A stretch of 15,875 bases of DNA from Sulfuricella sp. Lineage in GTDB: Bacteria > Pseudomonadota > Gammaproteobacteria > Burkholderiales > Sulfuricellaceae. The notes beneath the pieces are model-generated. The model was not told the DNA's origin. It saw only the letters and a program-made list of their open reading frames with translations, and did no database searches. Shown here piece after piece: positions 1-8,764 of this stretch. The position numbers and the translations under genes are program-made. Location of the stretch: assembly GCA_019911785.1 (NCBI GenBank), contig JAIOJM010000050.1:1-15875 (forward strand), written 5' to 3'. Each line of letters opens with the position of its first letter. Position 1 is the first letter of the stretch.

Positions 1-92
1 TCGAAGCGATGCGTTGCTTCCTGCTGCAATATCGCGGGGAACTCGACGCGACTGTGGAACCTTCATCACTCAATCAGGAGAGTCAGTCATGA
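1..92 (+). CDS. 3' end of an upstream gene (partial, unidentified)
   Basis: The frame whose first whole codon is at position 3 stays open from the window edge to a TGA at 90-92 and reads as a plausible C-terminus (EAMRCFLLQYRGELDATVEP, then nine more residues). Its stop overlaps the ATG of the following cytochrome gene as ATGA, the usual arrangement for translationally coupled genes. Only 29 codons are visible, so no family can be named, and a chance open frame is possible. Two other frames are also open over the first 88 bases. The ATGA junction is the main support for this one. Confidence 0.4.
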   Translation, partial: EAMRCFLLQYRGELDATVEPSSLNQESQS

Positions 93-562
93 AAACTATC
101 CTTGCACTGTCACTGTTTGCAGGAATGGCAACGGTATTGGCTGCACCGTTGGCTGCTGCCGAAACGAAAGAGAGTCCGAAGAAAGTCGCGGCGATGGCCA
201 ACATGTGGGGTGATACGCCAACGCCCCATTTCAAGCCGACTGGCAAGCCCGTTACTGCCGCCCGGGGCGAAAATGTTTTCGTCGATCATTGCGCGATCTG
301 CCACGGACTTCGTGGCAAAGGAGACGGTCCGCGCTCGGCATTTTTCCAGCCAGGGGTACAGTACATCCCCGACCTTACCCTCGCTGCTTTCCTGCAGGGG
401 CGCGACCAGCAGTTGCTGGAAAGCATAAGGCAAGGACTGCGCCGGTTCCCAGAACCCGCCTACGTGATGCCCCAGTTCAAGTACATTCTGTCCGATGAGG
501 AAATAAGGAGCGCGCTGGCCTATGTCAAGACGCTTCCTGGAAAAGCAATGAAATCCAAGTAA
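89..562 (+). CDS. Periplasmic monoheme cytochrome c, 157 aa
   Basis: The start at 89 has AGGAGA at 76-81 and gives a clean Sec signal peptide (MKTILALSLF..., hydrophobic core, cleavage near APLAAA at residues 19-24). The frame is open further upstream with a TTG at 14, but that start would bury the signal. One CxxCH heme site (CAICH, residues 68-72) is followed by GLRGKGDGP, typical of class I cytochromes c. YVMPQF around residue 127 could supply the axial methionine, and the C-terminal helix (SDEEIRSALAYVKTLP) is the usual last helix of the fold. It is probably a soluble periplasmic electron carrier. It sits 66 bp before the methionine-repeat gene and upstream of pcrA, so it may feed the perchlorate chain, but no partner can be assigned from sequence alone. 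Confidence 0.85.
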   Translation: MKTILALSLFAGMATVLAAPLAAAETKESPKKVAAMANMWGDTPTPHFKPTGKPVTAARGENVFVDHCAICHGLRGKGDGPRSAFFQPGVQYIPDLTLAAFLQGRDQQLLESIRQGLRRFPEPAYVMPQFKYILSDEEIRSALAYVKTLPGKAMKSK

Positions 563-628
563 GCCAGGCTTGGAATTCTGGCAGGGCGCAACTGGTATTT
601 TTTCGTTCATTCACAAAAGGAGTTTGTT

Positions 629-865
629 ATGAGCAAGATTGCTGCATTGTTTCTTTCCATGTGCATTCTGTTGTCAGGCGGCAGCGCACTGGCGGATGAT
701 TCGATGAAGAAGGACGCCATGGCCAAGGAGAGCATGAAGATGGAGCCCATGGGCAAGGATGCAATGGCGAAGGATGGCATGAAGAAGGGCTCGATGAAGA
801 AAGACTCCATGGCCAAGGATGGCATGAAGAAGGATTCCATGACCAAGGGCGAAATGAAGAAGTAA
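629..865 (+). CDS. Exported methionine-rich MXKDX pentapeptide-repeat protein, MrpX-like
   Basis: The ATG at 629 follows AAGGAG (617-622). Residues 1-22 form a Sec signal peptide ending SALA, which predicts a 56-residue mature periplasmic peptide. After one Asp, residues 24-78 are exactly eleven pentads of the form [DEG]-x-M-x-K (DSMKK, DAMAK, ESMKM, EPMGK and so on). Methionines fall at 26, 31, 36 and every fifth residue to 76, plus one at 38: 12 of 56 residues. The pattern matches the family annotated as pentapeptide MXKDX repeat proteins. In Azospira suillum a periplasmic methionine-rich peptide, MrpX, scavenges hypochlorite and is repaired by a methionine sulfoxide reductase. The position directly upstream of pcrA and the downstream msrB/msrA support the same role here. 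Whether it is an ortholog of MrpX or a convergent repeat protein cannot be told from this window. Confidence 0.88.
   Translation: MSKIAALFLSMCILLSGGSALADDSMKKDAMAKESMKMEPMGKDAMAKDGMKKGSMKKDSMAKDGMKKDSMTKGEMKK
698..862 (+). repeat. 15-bp tandem repeat, 11 units, coding for the methionine pentads
   Basis: Eleven in-frame 15-bp units run without interruption to the stop codon. The third codon of every unit is ATG, and AAG or AAA usually closes the unit. Units are diverged by synonymous and conservative changes, but AAGGATGGCATGAAGAAG occurs twice, a sign of duplication in larger blocks. Repeat-number variation between strains is likely. Confidence 0.85.
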
Positions 866-885
866 GCATTGGGTAGGTGGAGTTT

Positions 886-917
886 CCTCCGGACGACTGT
901 AACGGATCGTTCGGAGG
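886..917 (+). terminator. Stem-loop just after the methionine-repeat gene
   Basis: CCTCCGGACGA (886-896) pairs with TCGTTCGGAGG (907-917) over 11 bp with one G-T pair and a 10-nt loop. It begins 21 bp after the stop. No T-run follows, so it may be an mRNA-stabilising 3' structure or a weak terminator separating the small gene from pcrA. Confidence 0.45.
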
Positions 918-1076
918 ATGTCGATGGTTGTTCCGCAAAACCTGTACAGGTATCAAGACCCTGGATTTGCCATTCTCCACCATCGTCGGTGCCACGCTGA
1001 TCCTATCGTTGGCCGCCTTTCCTGCCGGTGTGTTCGCTAGGCGTAAGGCGCATGTTGCACTTCGAAAGTAAATCCG

Positions 1077-1098
1077 CGTTGCAATTTAGCTTGCAACG
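1077..1098. promoter_or_regulatory. pcrA: Palindrome upstream of pcrA, candidate operator
   Basis: CGTTGCAA (1077-1084) and TTGCAACG (1091-1098) form a perfect 8-bp inverted repeat with a 6-bp spacer, 56 bp before the pcrA start. The right arm contains TTGCAA, which could also serve as a -35-like element, but no convincing -10 sits at the right distance. No sigma-54 element with the required GG-N10-GC spacing was found in the 288-bp gap. A second, shorter palindrome, CCTGTACAGG, lies at 941-950. Binding of a regulator is inferred only from the symmetry. Confidence 0.4.
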
Positions 1099-1153
1099 TA
1101 CATTGTTTAAGATGCTTATGTCTTTAATGTCCGCAAAATAAGGAGAGCTGAAA

Positions 1154-3955
1154 ATGATAAAGTCGTCGCGCAGAGAATTTCTCAAAGCCGCCGGTGCCGC
1201 CTCGTTGAGCGTCATGCTGGGCGGTTCATATGCCTTGCGGGCCTTGGCCCAATCTCAGGACGCCATGACCCAGCACGAATACACCGGCTGGGAGAATTTC
1301 CACCGCAATCAGTGGAGCTGGGACAGGAAAACGCGTGGGGCACACCTCATCAACTGTACCGGCGCCTGTCCGCATTTCGTCTATACCAAGGACGGCGTGG
1401 TGATGCGGGAGGAGCAGTCGAAGGACATCGTGCCGATGCCCGGCATCCCCGAATACAATCCGCGGGGCTGCAACAAAGGTGAGTGCGCCGTCGATTACCA
1501 GTACGGGCCGCATCGCATCAAATATCCGTTGATTCGCGTCGGCGCGCGCGGCGAAGGCAAATGGCGGCGTGCGAGCTGGGACGAAGCGCTGGGAATGATC
1601 GCCGACAAGATCGTCGACACCATCAAGAACGAGGCGCCAGACTGCATCAGTGTGTTCTCTCCAGTGCCGGCGGTGGCGCCGGTGTCGTACAGCGCCGGCC
1701 ATCGCTTTGCGCACCTGATCGGTGCCCACACCCATACTTTCTTCGACTGGTATGGCGACCATCCCACCGGCCAGACTCAGACCTGCGGTGTGCAGGGCGA
1801 CACCTGCGAGACCGCCGACTGGTTCAACTCCAAGTTCATCGTATTGTGGGGCGCCAACCCGTCGGTCACCCGTATTCCCGACGCACACTATCTGTCGGAA
1901 GCTGCCCTCAATGGCACCAAAATCGTCAGCATTACGCCGGACTACAATGCTTCGACGATCAAGGCAGATCAGTGGATACACCCCAAGCCCGGCACCGACG
2001 GTGCGCTCGGCATGGCGATGGCTCATGTCATGATCAAGGAAAAACTGTTCGATGTGCACAGCGTGAAGGAGCAGACCGACCTGCCCTACCTGGTGCGCAA
2101 GGACAACAAGCGCTTCCTGCGCGAGGCCGATGTCGTCAAGGGTGGTTCGCCCAACAAGTTCTACGCCTGGGACGCGAAGACTGGCAAGGCGGTAATTATG
2201 AAGGGCTGCTGGGGCGAAGAGCCGGAGCAGAAGCCGGCGGTCAGCCCGGCCTTTCTGGGCCGCAACACGCTGACCTTCCCGAAAGGCCATATCGATCTGG
2301 GTGAACTCGATCCGGCGCTGGAAGGAAGCTACAAGGTGCAACTCGCCGACGGCAAGATGGTCGATGTGCAGCCAGTCTTCGATATCCTCAAGGCCCGCAT
2401 TATGAACGAATACTCGCCGGAAAAGGCCGGGAGCATAACCGGGGTTTCGGCCAAGGTGATTACCCAGTTGGCCCGCGAATTCGCGGCCGCCAAACCGGCG
2501 ATGATCATCTGCGGTGGCGGCACCAACCACTGGTACTACAGCGACGTGCTGCTGCGGGCCTTCCATCTGCTGACCGCGCTTACGGGAAGCGAGGGAAAAA
2601 ATGGCGGCGGCGTCAATCATTACATCGGCCAGTGGAAGCCAGTCTTCTTACCCGGCATCGTCGCCTTGGCCTTTCCGCAGGGTGCTGCCAAGCAGCGCTT
2701 CTGCCAGACCACCATCTGGACTTACATCCATGCCGAGGTCAACGACGAGATGGAGAAAGTGGGGATCGATACCAACAAATATCTTCGTGAAAGCATCGCC
2801 ACGCGCCAAATGCCGAACCTGCCGCGTGACGGCCGAGATCCCAAGGTGTTCATCGTCTATCGCGGCAATTATCTGAACCAAGCCAAGGGACAGAAGTACG
2901 TGTTGCAGAACCTGTGGCCGAAGCTCGATCTGATTGTCGATATCAACATCCGCATGGATTCGACGGCGCTGTATTCGGACATCGTGCTGCCGTCTGCCCA
3001 CTGGTACGAAAAGCTCGACCTGAATGCGACTGAAGAACACACCATGATCAACATGACCGAGCCGGCCATCAAGCCGATGTGGGAGTCGAAGACCGACTGG
3101 CAGATATTCCTCGATCTGTCGAAACAGGTCGAGGCAGCGGCGGCGAAGAAGAACTTCACCAAGTTCAACGACGAGCAATTCAAGTGGGTGCGGGATCTGT
3201 CGAGCCTATGGAACCAGATGACCGACAACGGCAAGCTGGCCAGCGACGAAGCCGCCGCCCAGTTCATTCTCGACAGCGCACCGCAATCGAAGGGCATCAC
3301 GCTGCAAATGCTGCGGGAGAAAGGGCCGCAACGCTTCAAGAGCAACTGGACGTCGCCGATGAAGGAGGGGATTCCCTACACACCGTTCCAGAACTACGTG
3401 GTCGACAAAAAACCTTGGCCGACGCTTACCGGTCGCCAGCAGTTTTATCTCGACCACGACACATTCTTCGCCATGGGGCTCGAATTGCCGACCTACAAGG
3501 CACCGATCGAGGCGGACAAGTTTCCGCTGCGCTTCAACACCCCGCACAGCCGCTACGGCATCCATTCGACCTTTAAGGACAACGTGCTGATGCTGCGGCT
3601 GCAGCGCGGCGGACCGTCGGTCGAGATGGCGCCTGCCGATGCCAATGCGCGCGGCATCAAGGACAACGACTGGGTCGAGGTGTGGAACAACCACGGTCGC
3701 GTCATCTGCCGCGTCAAGATTCGCAAGGGCGAGCAGGCTGGCCGCGTGTCCATGTGGCACACCCCCGAACTCTACATGGACCTTATCGAAGGCAGCACGC
3801 AGAGCGTCCTGCCGATTCGCATCAATCCCACCAGCCTGGTCGGCAATTACGGCCACCTGGTGTTCCGGCCCAATTACTACGGGCCGGGCGGCGTCCAGCG
3901 CGATTCGCGGGTGGAGGTCAAACGCCACCTTGGCACCACGCCGATGAGCCTGTGA
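1154..3955 (+). CDS. pcrA: Perchlorate reductase catalytic molybdenum subunit PcrA
   Basis: This 933-residue type II DMSO-reductase-family protein would reduce perchlorate to chlorate and chlorate to chlorite in the periplasm. TAAGGAG at 1139-1145 sets the start. A twin-arginine signal (SRREFLK, residues 5-11) ends near A32. The FS0 iron-sulfur site is H64-x3-C68-x3-C72 and C106 (RGCNKGEC). Asp202 in WYGDHPTG is the expected molybdenum ligand, since it matches D170 of the mature Azospira enzyme as I recall the numbering. The dinucleotide-binding stretches characteristic of the family run through residue 920. The gene leads pcrBCD and cld, the order that identifies perchlorate rather than chlorate or nitrate reductase. 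Residues 196-197 are Phe-Phe where I recall Phe-Tyr gate residues in A. suillum PcrA; a tryptophan near the third gate position is present (W494). Selenate or nitrate reductase subunits are the nearest alternatives, but context excludes them. Confidence 0.95.
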   Translation: MIKSSRREFLKAAGAASLSVMLGGSYALRALAQSQDAMTQHEYTGWENFHRNQWSWDRKTRGAHLINCTGACPHFVYTKDGVVMREEQSKDIVPMPGIPEYNPRGCNKGECAVDYQYGPHRIKYPLIRVGARGEGKWRRASWDEALGMIADKIVDTIKNEAPDCISVFSPVPAVAPVSYSAGHRFAHLIGAHTHTFFDWYGDHPTGQTQTCGVQGDTCETADWFNSKFIVLWGANPSVTRIPDAHYLSEAALNGTKIVSITPDYNASTIKADQWIHPKPGTDGALGMAMAHVMIKEKLFDVHSVKEQTDLPYLVRKDNKRFLREADVVKGGSPNKFYAWDAKTGKAVIMKGCWGEEPEQKPAVSPAFLGRNTLTFPKGHIDLGELDPALEGSYKVQLADGKMVDVQPVFDILKARIMNEYSPEKAGSITGVSAKVITQLAREFAAAKPAMIICGGGTNHWYYSDVLLRAFHLLTALTGSEGKNGGGVNHYIGQWKPVFLPGIVALAFPQGAAKQRFCQTTIWTYIHAEVNDEMEKVGIDTNKYLRESIATRQMPNLPRDGRDPKVFIVYRGNYLNQAKGQKYVLQNLWPKLDLIVDINIRMDSTALYSDIVLPSAHWYEKLDLNATEEHTMINMTEPAIKPMWESKTDWQIFLDLSKQVEAAAAKKNFTKFNDEQFKWVRDLSSLWNQMTDNGKLASDEAAAQFILDSAPQSKGITLQMLREKGPQRFKSNWTSPMKEGIPYTPFQNYVVDKKPWPTLTGRQQFYLDHDTFFAMGLELPTYKAPIEADKFPLRFNTPHSRYGIHSTFKDNVLMLRLQRGGPSVEMAPADANARGIKDNDWVEVWNNHGRVICRVKIRKGEQAGRVSMWHTPELYMDLIEGSTQSVLPIRINPTSLVGNYGHLVFRPNYYGPGGVQRDSRVEVKRHLGTTPMSL

Positions 3956-3991
3956 GCAGCACAACCGAACGATCTTGGAAGGGAATGAATC

Positions 3992-4993
3992 ATGGCTAAA
4001 GTTATGAAAGCATCAAAGCGGCAGTTGGCATTCGTCGTGGATCTCAACAAATGCATCGGTTGTCAGACTTGCACGGTTGCCTGCAAGAAGTTGTGGACCA
4101 GCGGTCCCGGTCAGGATTTCATGTACTGGCGCAACGTCACGACCGCTCCGGGCATGGGTTACCCCAGGAACTGGGAGACCATGGGAGGCGGTTACAAGGG
4201 TGGCGAGTTGCAAAAGGGTAAGAAGCCGATGCCGGTTGATTATGGCGTACCCTTTGAGTTCGACTACTCGGGGCGGCTTTTCGAGGGCAAACCGGGCCGT
4301 GTGCGGCCCAGCCCAACGCCGCGCTCGGCACCTAACTGGGACGAGGATCAAGGTGCCGGCGACTATCCGAACAACCATTACTTCTACCTGCCGCGGCACT
4401 GCAACCACTGCACCAAGCCCGCCTGCCTGGAGGCTTGCCCGAACGACGCCATCTACAAACGCGAGCAGGACGGGGTCGTGCTGATCCATCTCGACAAGTG
4501 CAAGGGGGCGCAGAGCTGCGTCGAATCCTGCCCATACAAGGTGCCGTACTATAACCTGGTGACCAACAAGTCCAACAAGTGCATTGGTTGCTTCCCGCGT
4601 ATCGAGAAAGGGGTCGCCACTGCCTGTGTAGCCCAGTGCGTAGGCCGCGCCATGCACGTCGGTTTCCTCGATGATCCGGCGAGTTCGGTGAACAAGCTGG
4701 TGCTTCAGTGGAAAGTGGCGCTGCCGCTGCATCCCGAATTTGGCACCGGGCCCAACATCTACTATGTGCCACCGGTTCTCGGGCCGGGCATGGAAGATGG
4801 TGCCGGCAACATGTCCGACCAGCCGAAGATTCCTCTGGCGCAGTTGCAGGGGCTGTTCGGTGCGGGCGTTCAGGACGTGCTGAAGTTGCTCAAGTCGGAG
4901 CGTGAAAAGAAGATGAAAGGCCAGGCGTCGGATTTGATGGATACGCTCATCGGTCGGCGCAGCGCAGACATGATGCTTTCTCCGCTTACTTGA
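3992..4993 (+). CDS. pcrB: Perchlorate reductase iron-sulfur subunit PcrB
   Basis: A 333-residue NarH/DmsB-type ferredoxin subunit that passes electrons from cytochromes to PcrA. Four cluster motifs are visible: I, C21/C24/C27/C31; II, C137/C140/C145/C149; III, C170/A173/C176/C180; IV, C197/C200/C212/C216. In motif III alanine 173 replaces the second cysteine, the change that yields a [3Fe-4S] cluster in this family (NarH has Trp at this place). There is no signal peptide, so the protein would be exported folded with Tat-directed PcrA. GGAAGGGA lies upstream of the ATG, and the gap after pcrA is only 36 bp. Length and order agree with known PcrB. Confidence 0.95.
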   Translation: MAKVMKASKRQLAFVVDLNKCIGCQTCTVACKKLWTSGPGQDFMYWRNVTTAPGMGYPRNWETMGGGYKGGELQKGKKPMPVDYGVPFEFDYSGRLFEGKPGRVRPSPTPRSAPNWDEDQGAGDYPNNHYFYLPRHCNHCTKPACLEACPNDAIYKREQDGVVLIHLDKCKGAQSCVESCPYKVPYYNLVTNKSNKCIGCFPRIEKGVATACVAQCVGRAMHVGFLDDPASSVNKLVLQWKVALPLHPEFGTGPNIYYVPPVLGPGMEDGAGNMSDQPKIPLAQLQGLFGAGVQDVLKLLKSEREKKMKGQASDLMDTLIGRRSADMMLSPLT

Positions 4994-5006
4994 GGCCGGC
5001 CGGAAT

Positions 5007-5044
5007 AGCGGTGCGGAGAGACTTCGCACCGCTGCCATCCTTTT
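5007..5044 (+). terminator. Intra-operon hairpin between pcrB and pcrC
   Basis: AGCGGTGCG (5007-5015) pairs perfectly with CGCACCGCT (5025-5033) around a 9-nt loop. Seven bases later comes TTTT (5041-5044). It resembles a leaky terminator or an RNA-processing barrier, and would lower pcrC, pcrD and cld relative to pcrAB, or stabilise the pcrAB message. Confidence 0.5.
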
Positions 5045-5061
5045 AAAAATTGGAGAACAAA

Positions 5062-5772
5062 ATGATGAAAGTGTTCCAGCTGGCAGCGATTCTGCTGCTT
5101 ACGGCGGGATGGACTAATGCCGCTGATGAACCGGGCTATGAGGGCTTCCGCAACTGCTTAAAATGCCACGACGGTGAGGGTGACTCATGGCGCAAGACAC
5201 CCCATGCCAAGGCATTCGAGTCGCTGAAACCAAACAATAAGGTGGAAGCCAAGATGAAGGCCAAGCTTGATCCGGCCAAAGACTATACGCGGGATTCGGA
5301 TTGTGTCGGCTGCCACGTAACCGGTTTCGGCGAAAAGGGGGGGTATCACGTCAACATCGGGCCGGATGAGGCGAAGTGGCTCAGCGGCGTGTCCTGTGAG
5401 TCCTGTCATGGGGCGGGTAGCGATTTTCGGCGGAAGCACGGCGAGGCTGAAGATAGACTGAAAAAAACCGGTGAGCCGACCGACCGTCAAATGCTAATCG
5501 GGGCGAAGCAGAATTTCGATTACGAAAGGGCCTGCGCTCGCTGCCACCTAAATTACCAGGGGTCGAAATGGGCCGAGGCAAAACCGCCCTTCACGCCTTT
5601 CACGCCGGCAATCGACGCCAAGTATCAGTTCGATTTCAATAAGGCGGTGCGCACGCTAGGCAACGGTAATCCGGTCCATACCCATTACAAGTTGCGGGGG
5701 GTATTCACGGGCGGGCCTGTCCCGGCGATCCGGGCCGAACTCCAGAATACGGCGCAAGAACCAGAGGATTGA
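5062..5772 (+). CDS. pcrC: Periplasmic tetraheme cytochrome c of perchlorate reductase, PcrC
   Basis: The likely start is ATG 5062 (236 aa), because GGAG at 5052-5055 is correctly spaced for it; a TTG at 5050 in the same frame would overlap that site. A short Sec signal ends near WTNA (residue 20). Four CxxCH sites at C32, C81, C112 and C158 and the spacing of extra histidines place it in the cytochrome c554-like multiheme group. As third gene of the operon it is the presumed electron donor to PcrAB, replacing the heme-b gamma subunit of related type II enzymes. Its role is inferred from family and position; other cytochromes encoded here may share the work. Confidence 0.92.
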   Translation: MMKVFQLAAILLLTAGWTNAADEPGYEGFRNCLKCHDGEGDSWRKTPHAKAFESLKPNNKVEAKMKAKLDPAKDYTRDSDCVGCHVTGFGEKGGYHVNIGPDEAKWLSGVSCESCHGAGSDFRRKHGEAEDRLKKTGEPTDRQMLIGAKQNFDYERACARCHLNYQGSKWAEAKPPFTPFTPAIDAKYQFDFNKAVRTLGNGNPVHTHYKLRGVFTGGPVPAIRAELQNTAQEPED

Positions 5773-5855
5773 TGCCGGGCCATCAGTCTGGGCACTTCCG
5801 ATGGAGCGCTAAAGCGACACGATAGCAACACGATAATTAGGACGGGATACGCATT

Positions 5856-6566
5856 ATGAATGATATGAACGCAGCAATGAGCATCAACCAGATCGAGAAG
5901 GCGGTAGCGCGCAGCCGCATTTATGCGCTGCTCGCCATGGGGTTCCGTTATCCGGAAGAAGGCGCCTTCTCGCAGTTCGCGGATGGCACCTACGCGGACA
6001 TGATTGCCGGCGCCGTTGGCGTGTGTGCAGCGGGTTTGCTCGGCAACTTCGAGGAAAATTTGGCACCCCGCTTGTTGGTCGCTGCCTCCTGCCAAGAACT
6101 TGAGTCGGACTACCTCAGCGCTTTCGAAACCAACCGGCCGAAGCCCAGTGTTTCCCTTTATGAGGGCAGTTACCACCATAAGGGCGGCAAACCGGCGCTG
6201 CTGCTAGAACTGAAGGGCTTTTACCGCAATTTTGGCTTGGTGATTGCGGAGGCGGAAAACGATCTCGAAGACGCGCTTACCGCTGAGCTTGAATTCATGC
6301 AATTTCTAACCGCCAAGCAGGCGCAGGCGGAGGAGGGTCTATTGGACAAGGCACCTTATCTGCGGGCACAACGGGATTTCCTCGAACGGCATTTGGCAAT
6401 GTGGTTGCCGGCGCTGCGGACGGCGGTGGATGCCAAGCTGGAACAACACTTCTATAGGGCGCTCACCGATTTTGGCGAGCAGCTTCGTCGCTCACGATAT
6501 CGAGGAAGTGCGGCGCGATATTATCCTTCTTGGCTAATGCTCCAAATGCTTCGCTGTAGCTTTTAA
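5856..6566 (+). CDS. pcrD: TorD-family assembly chaperone PcrD
   Basis: A 236-residue, all-helical cytoplasmic protein without signal or heme motifs. It shows TorD/DmsD-family features: ELESDYLSAF (81-90), the conserved loop SVSLYEG (98-104), FYRNFGL (122-128) and an acidic helix with ELEFM after it. Such chaperones bind the twin-arginine leader of their partner and hold it for molybdenum cofactor insertion before export, so the client is PcrA. GGGA at 5844-5847 supports ATG 5856. It follows pcrC by 83 bp and precedes cld by 21 bp, and matches the fourth gene of known pcrABCD operons. Confidence 0.92.
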   Translation: MNDMNAAMSINQIEKAVARSRIYALLAMGFRYPEEGAFSQFADGTYADMIAGAVGVCAAGLLGNFEENLAPRLLVAASCQELESDYLSAFETNRPKPSVSLYEGSYHHKGGKPALLLELKGFYRNFGLVIAEAENDLEDALTAELEFMQFLTAKQAQAEEGLLDKAPYLRAQRDFLERHLAMWLPALRTAVDAKLEQHFYRALTDFGEQLRRSRYRGSAARYYPSWLMLQMLRCSF

Positions 6567-7436
<870 letters not shown>

Positions 7437-7470
7437 TTCATTGTAACCATCGCTCACTGAGCGCGCCTGT

Positions 7471-7498
7471 CTGTGTCCGTCTTATCAGGCGGACATAG
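7471..7498 (+). terminator. Stem-loop at the end of the pcr-cld operon
   Basis: A 12-bp stem (7471-7482 with 7487-7498, two G-T pairs) closes on a TATC tetraloop 35 bp after the cld stop. No T-run follows, so it may act as a 3' stabiliser or a Rho-dependent end. The remaining gap to moaA (7499-7660) shows no convincing gene or riboswitch. Confidence 0.5.
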
Positions 7499-7660
7499 TG
7501 GTGGCGGAGAAAAAAGAGCTCCTTCGATCAACGCTTCGCGTCGCCATTTGTTCCGCCGTCGTCCGGTATATGGGGGGTGACGACCAAGGGTGAGCGGTGA
7601 TTTTCGGCTGAAACCTGGAGCGCGGCGATAGGTGACCGTTTGGTTAAAAGGGAAATTGCC

Positions 7661-8632
7661 ATGCTATGCGATAACCATGGACGTCGAATCGAATACTTGC
7701 GGCTGTCAGTCACCGACCGTTGCGATCTGCGTTGCACTTACTGCATGCCGGAAGGCTTCAAGGGATATGAGGAACCGGCCAACTGGCTGACGTTCGACGA
7801 AATCGAGCGGGTGGCCAAGGTGTTTGCTGGTCTGGGTGTGCGGCGCATCCGACTGACCGGCGGGGAACCGCTGTTGCGCGGGAACCTGGCCAGCTTGGCC
7901 GGACGCCTTTTCGCCCTGCCCGGCATCACCGACCTGTCGCTTTCCACCAACGCCACCCGCTTGGCGAAGTATGCGCGTGTGCTGCGCAAGGCAGGTATTT
8001 CCCGGCTCAACGTCAGTCTGGATACGTTGCGCCCGACGCGATTTGCCGCAATCACCAAACGGGATGTCCTCGCGTCCGTGTTGAGCGGCCTTATGGCCGC
8101 AAAAGAAGCGGGTTTCGGCCCGATCAAGATCAACATGGTGGTGATGGCGGGCGTCAACGACGACGAAATCGACGCCATGGTCGCATTCTGCGTCGAGCAT
8201 GGCTTTATCCTGCGCATGATCGAAACCATGCCGGTGGGTGAAACCGGCAGAAACGCCGGATTCGTCGCGCTCACTCCAATCCGGGAGCGTCTGCGGTTGC
8301 GCTTCGGCCTAGTGGATGGCGTTGTGCCCGGCGGCGGCCCCGCTCACTATCTGGTTTCTCCCGACCGGCGGTTCCAGGTCGGTTTCATCACTCCCATGTC
8401 GCAGCATTTTTGCGAGACCTGCAATCGTGTGCGTTTGAGCGTCGATGGCACACTCTATACTTGCCTCGGACAGAACGATAAGGTGGATTTACGGACCTTG
8501 CTGCGCAGGGGTTGCAGCGACGCTGAACTGGCCGCATCGCTGGTCGAAGGCGTCAATCGCAAGCCGTTCAAACATGAATTCGAGGAAGACCCGGCCAAAG
8601 TCATTCGTTTCATGTCATCGACCGGGGGGTGA
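7661..8632 (+). CDS. moaA: GTP 3',8-cyclase MoaA, molybdopterin biosynthesis
   Basis: A radical-SAM enzyme for the first step of molybdenum cofactor synthesis. ATG 7661 (323 aa) is preferred over a TTG at 7640 because AAGGGA sits just before it. The SAM cluster motif is C21-x3-C25-x2-C28 (CDLRCTYC). The second, GTP-binding cluster is C251-x2-C254-x13-C268. RLTGGEP and the C-terminal Gly-Gly (STGG), both typical of MoaA, are present. Only this one step of the pathway is encoded here, so it probably raises flux for the molybdenum enzyme PcrA in cells with a full pathway elsewhere. moaA genes are known in perchlorate islands. Confidence 0.95.
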   Translation: MLCDNHGRRIEYLRLSVTDRCDLRCTYCMPEGFKGYEEPANWLTFDEIERVAKVFAGLGVRRIRLTGGEPLLRGNLASLAGRLFALPGITDLSLSTNATRLAKYARVLRKAGISRLNVSLDTLRPTRFAAITKRDVLASVLSGLMAAKEAGFGPIKINMVVMAGVNDDEIDAMVAFCVEHGFILRMIETMPVGETGRNAGFVALTPIRERLRLRFGLVDGVVPGGGPAHYLVSPDRRFQVGFITPMSQHFCETCNRVRLSVDGTLYTCLGQNDKVDLRTLLRRGCSDAELAASLVEGVNRKPFKHEFEEDPAKVIRFMSSTGG

Positions 8633-8764
8633 ATGTTGTGTTTGTTGATCCGCCCAGATACAGACCATCCCAGCATTTCTCGTTGAAGATGTAACCTTTT
8701 ACCGCTGCGTTCCGAATACTCAACAAAGAAGGAATGTGATCACTTTATAGCGAGGTTGATGATC

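Noticed and set aside
1011..1026. Sigma-54-like TGGCC...TGC upstream of pcrA
   Set aside because: The spacing between GG and GC is 11 bases instead of the required 10.
918..1040. 40-codon frame starting ATG 918 after GGAGG
   Set aside because: The apparent ribosome site is the right arm of the hairpin, and the product is Arg/Cys/His-rich with no sensible domain.
877..1071. 64-codon frame with GTG start between the methionine-repeat gene and pcrA
   Set aside because: No ribosome site, it runs through the hairpin and palindrome, and the product resembles no family; its hydrophobic stretch is probably chance.
1226..2620. 464-codon open frame on the minus strand inside pcrA
   Set aside because: Antisense shadow of a GC-rich gene; the product has no recognisable domain while the plus-strand frame has all PcrA motifs.
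7499..7660. Possible molybdenum-cofactor riboswitch before moaA
   Set aside because: The gap is the right place, but I could not fit the known conserved core by eye; a covariance-model search would decide.
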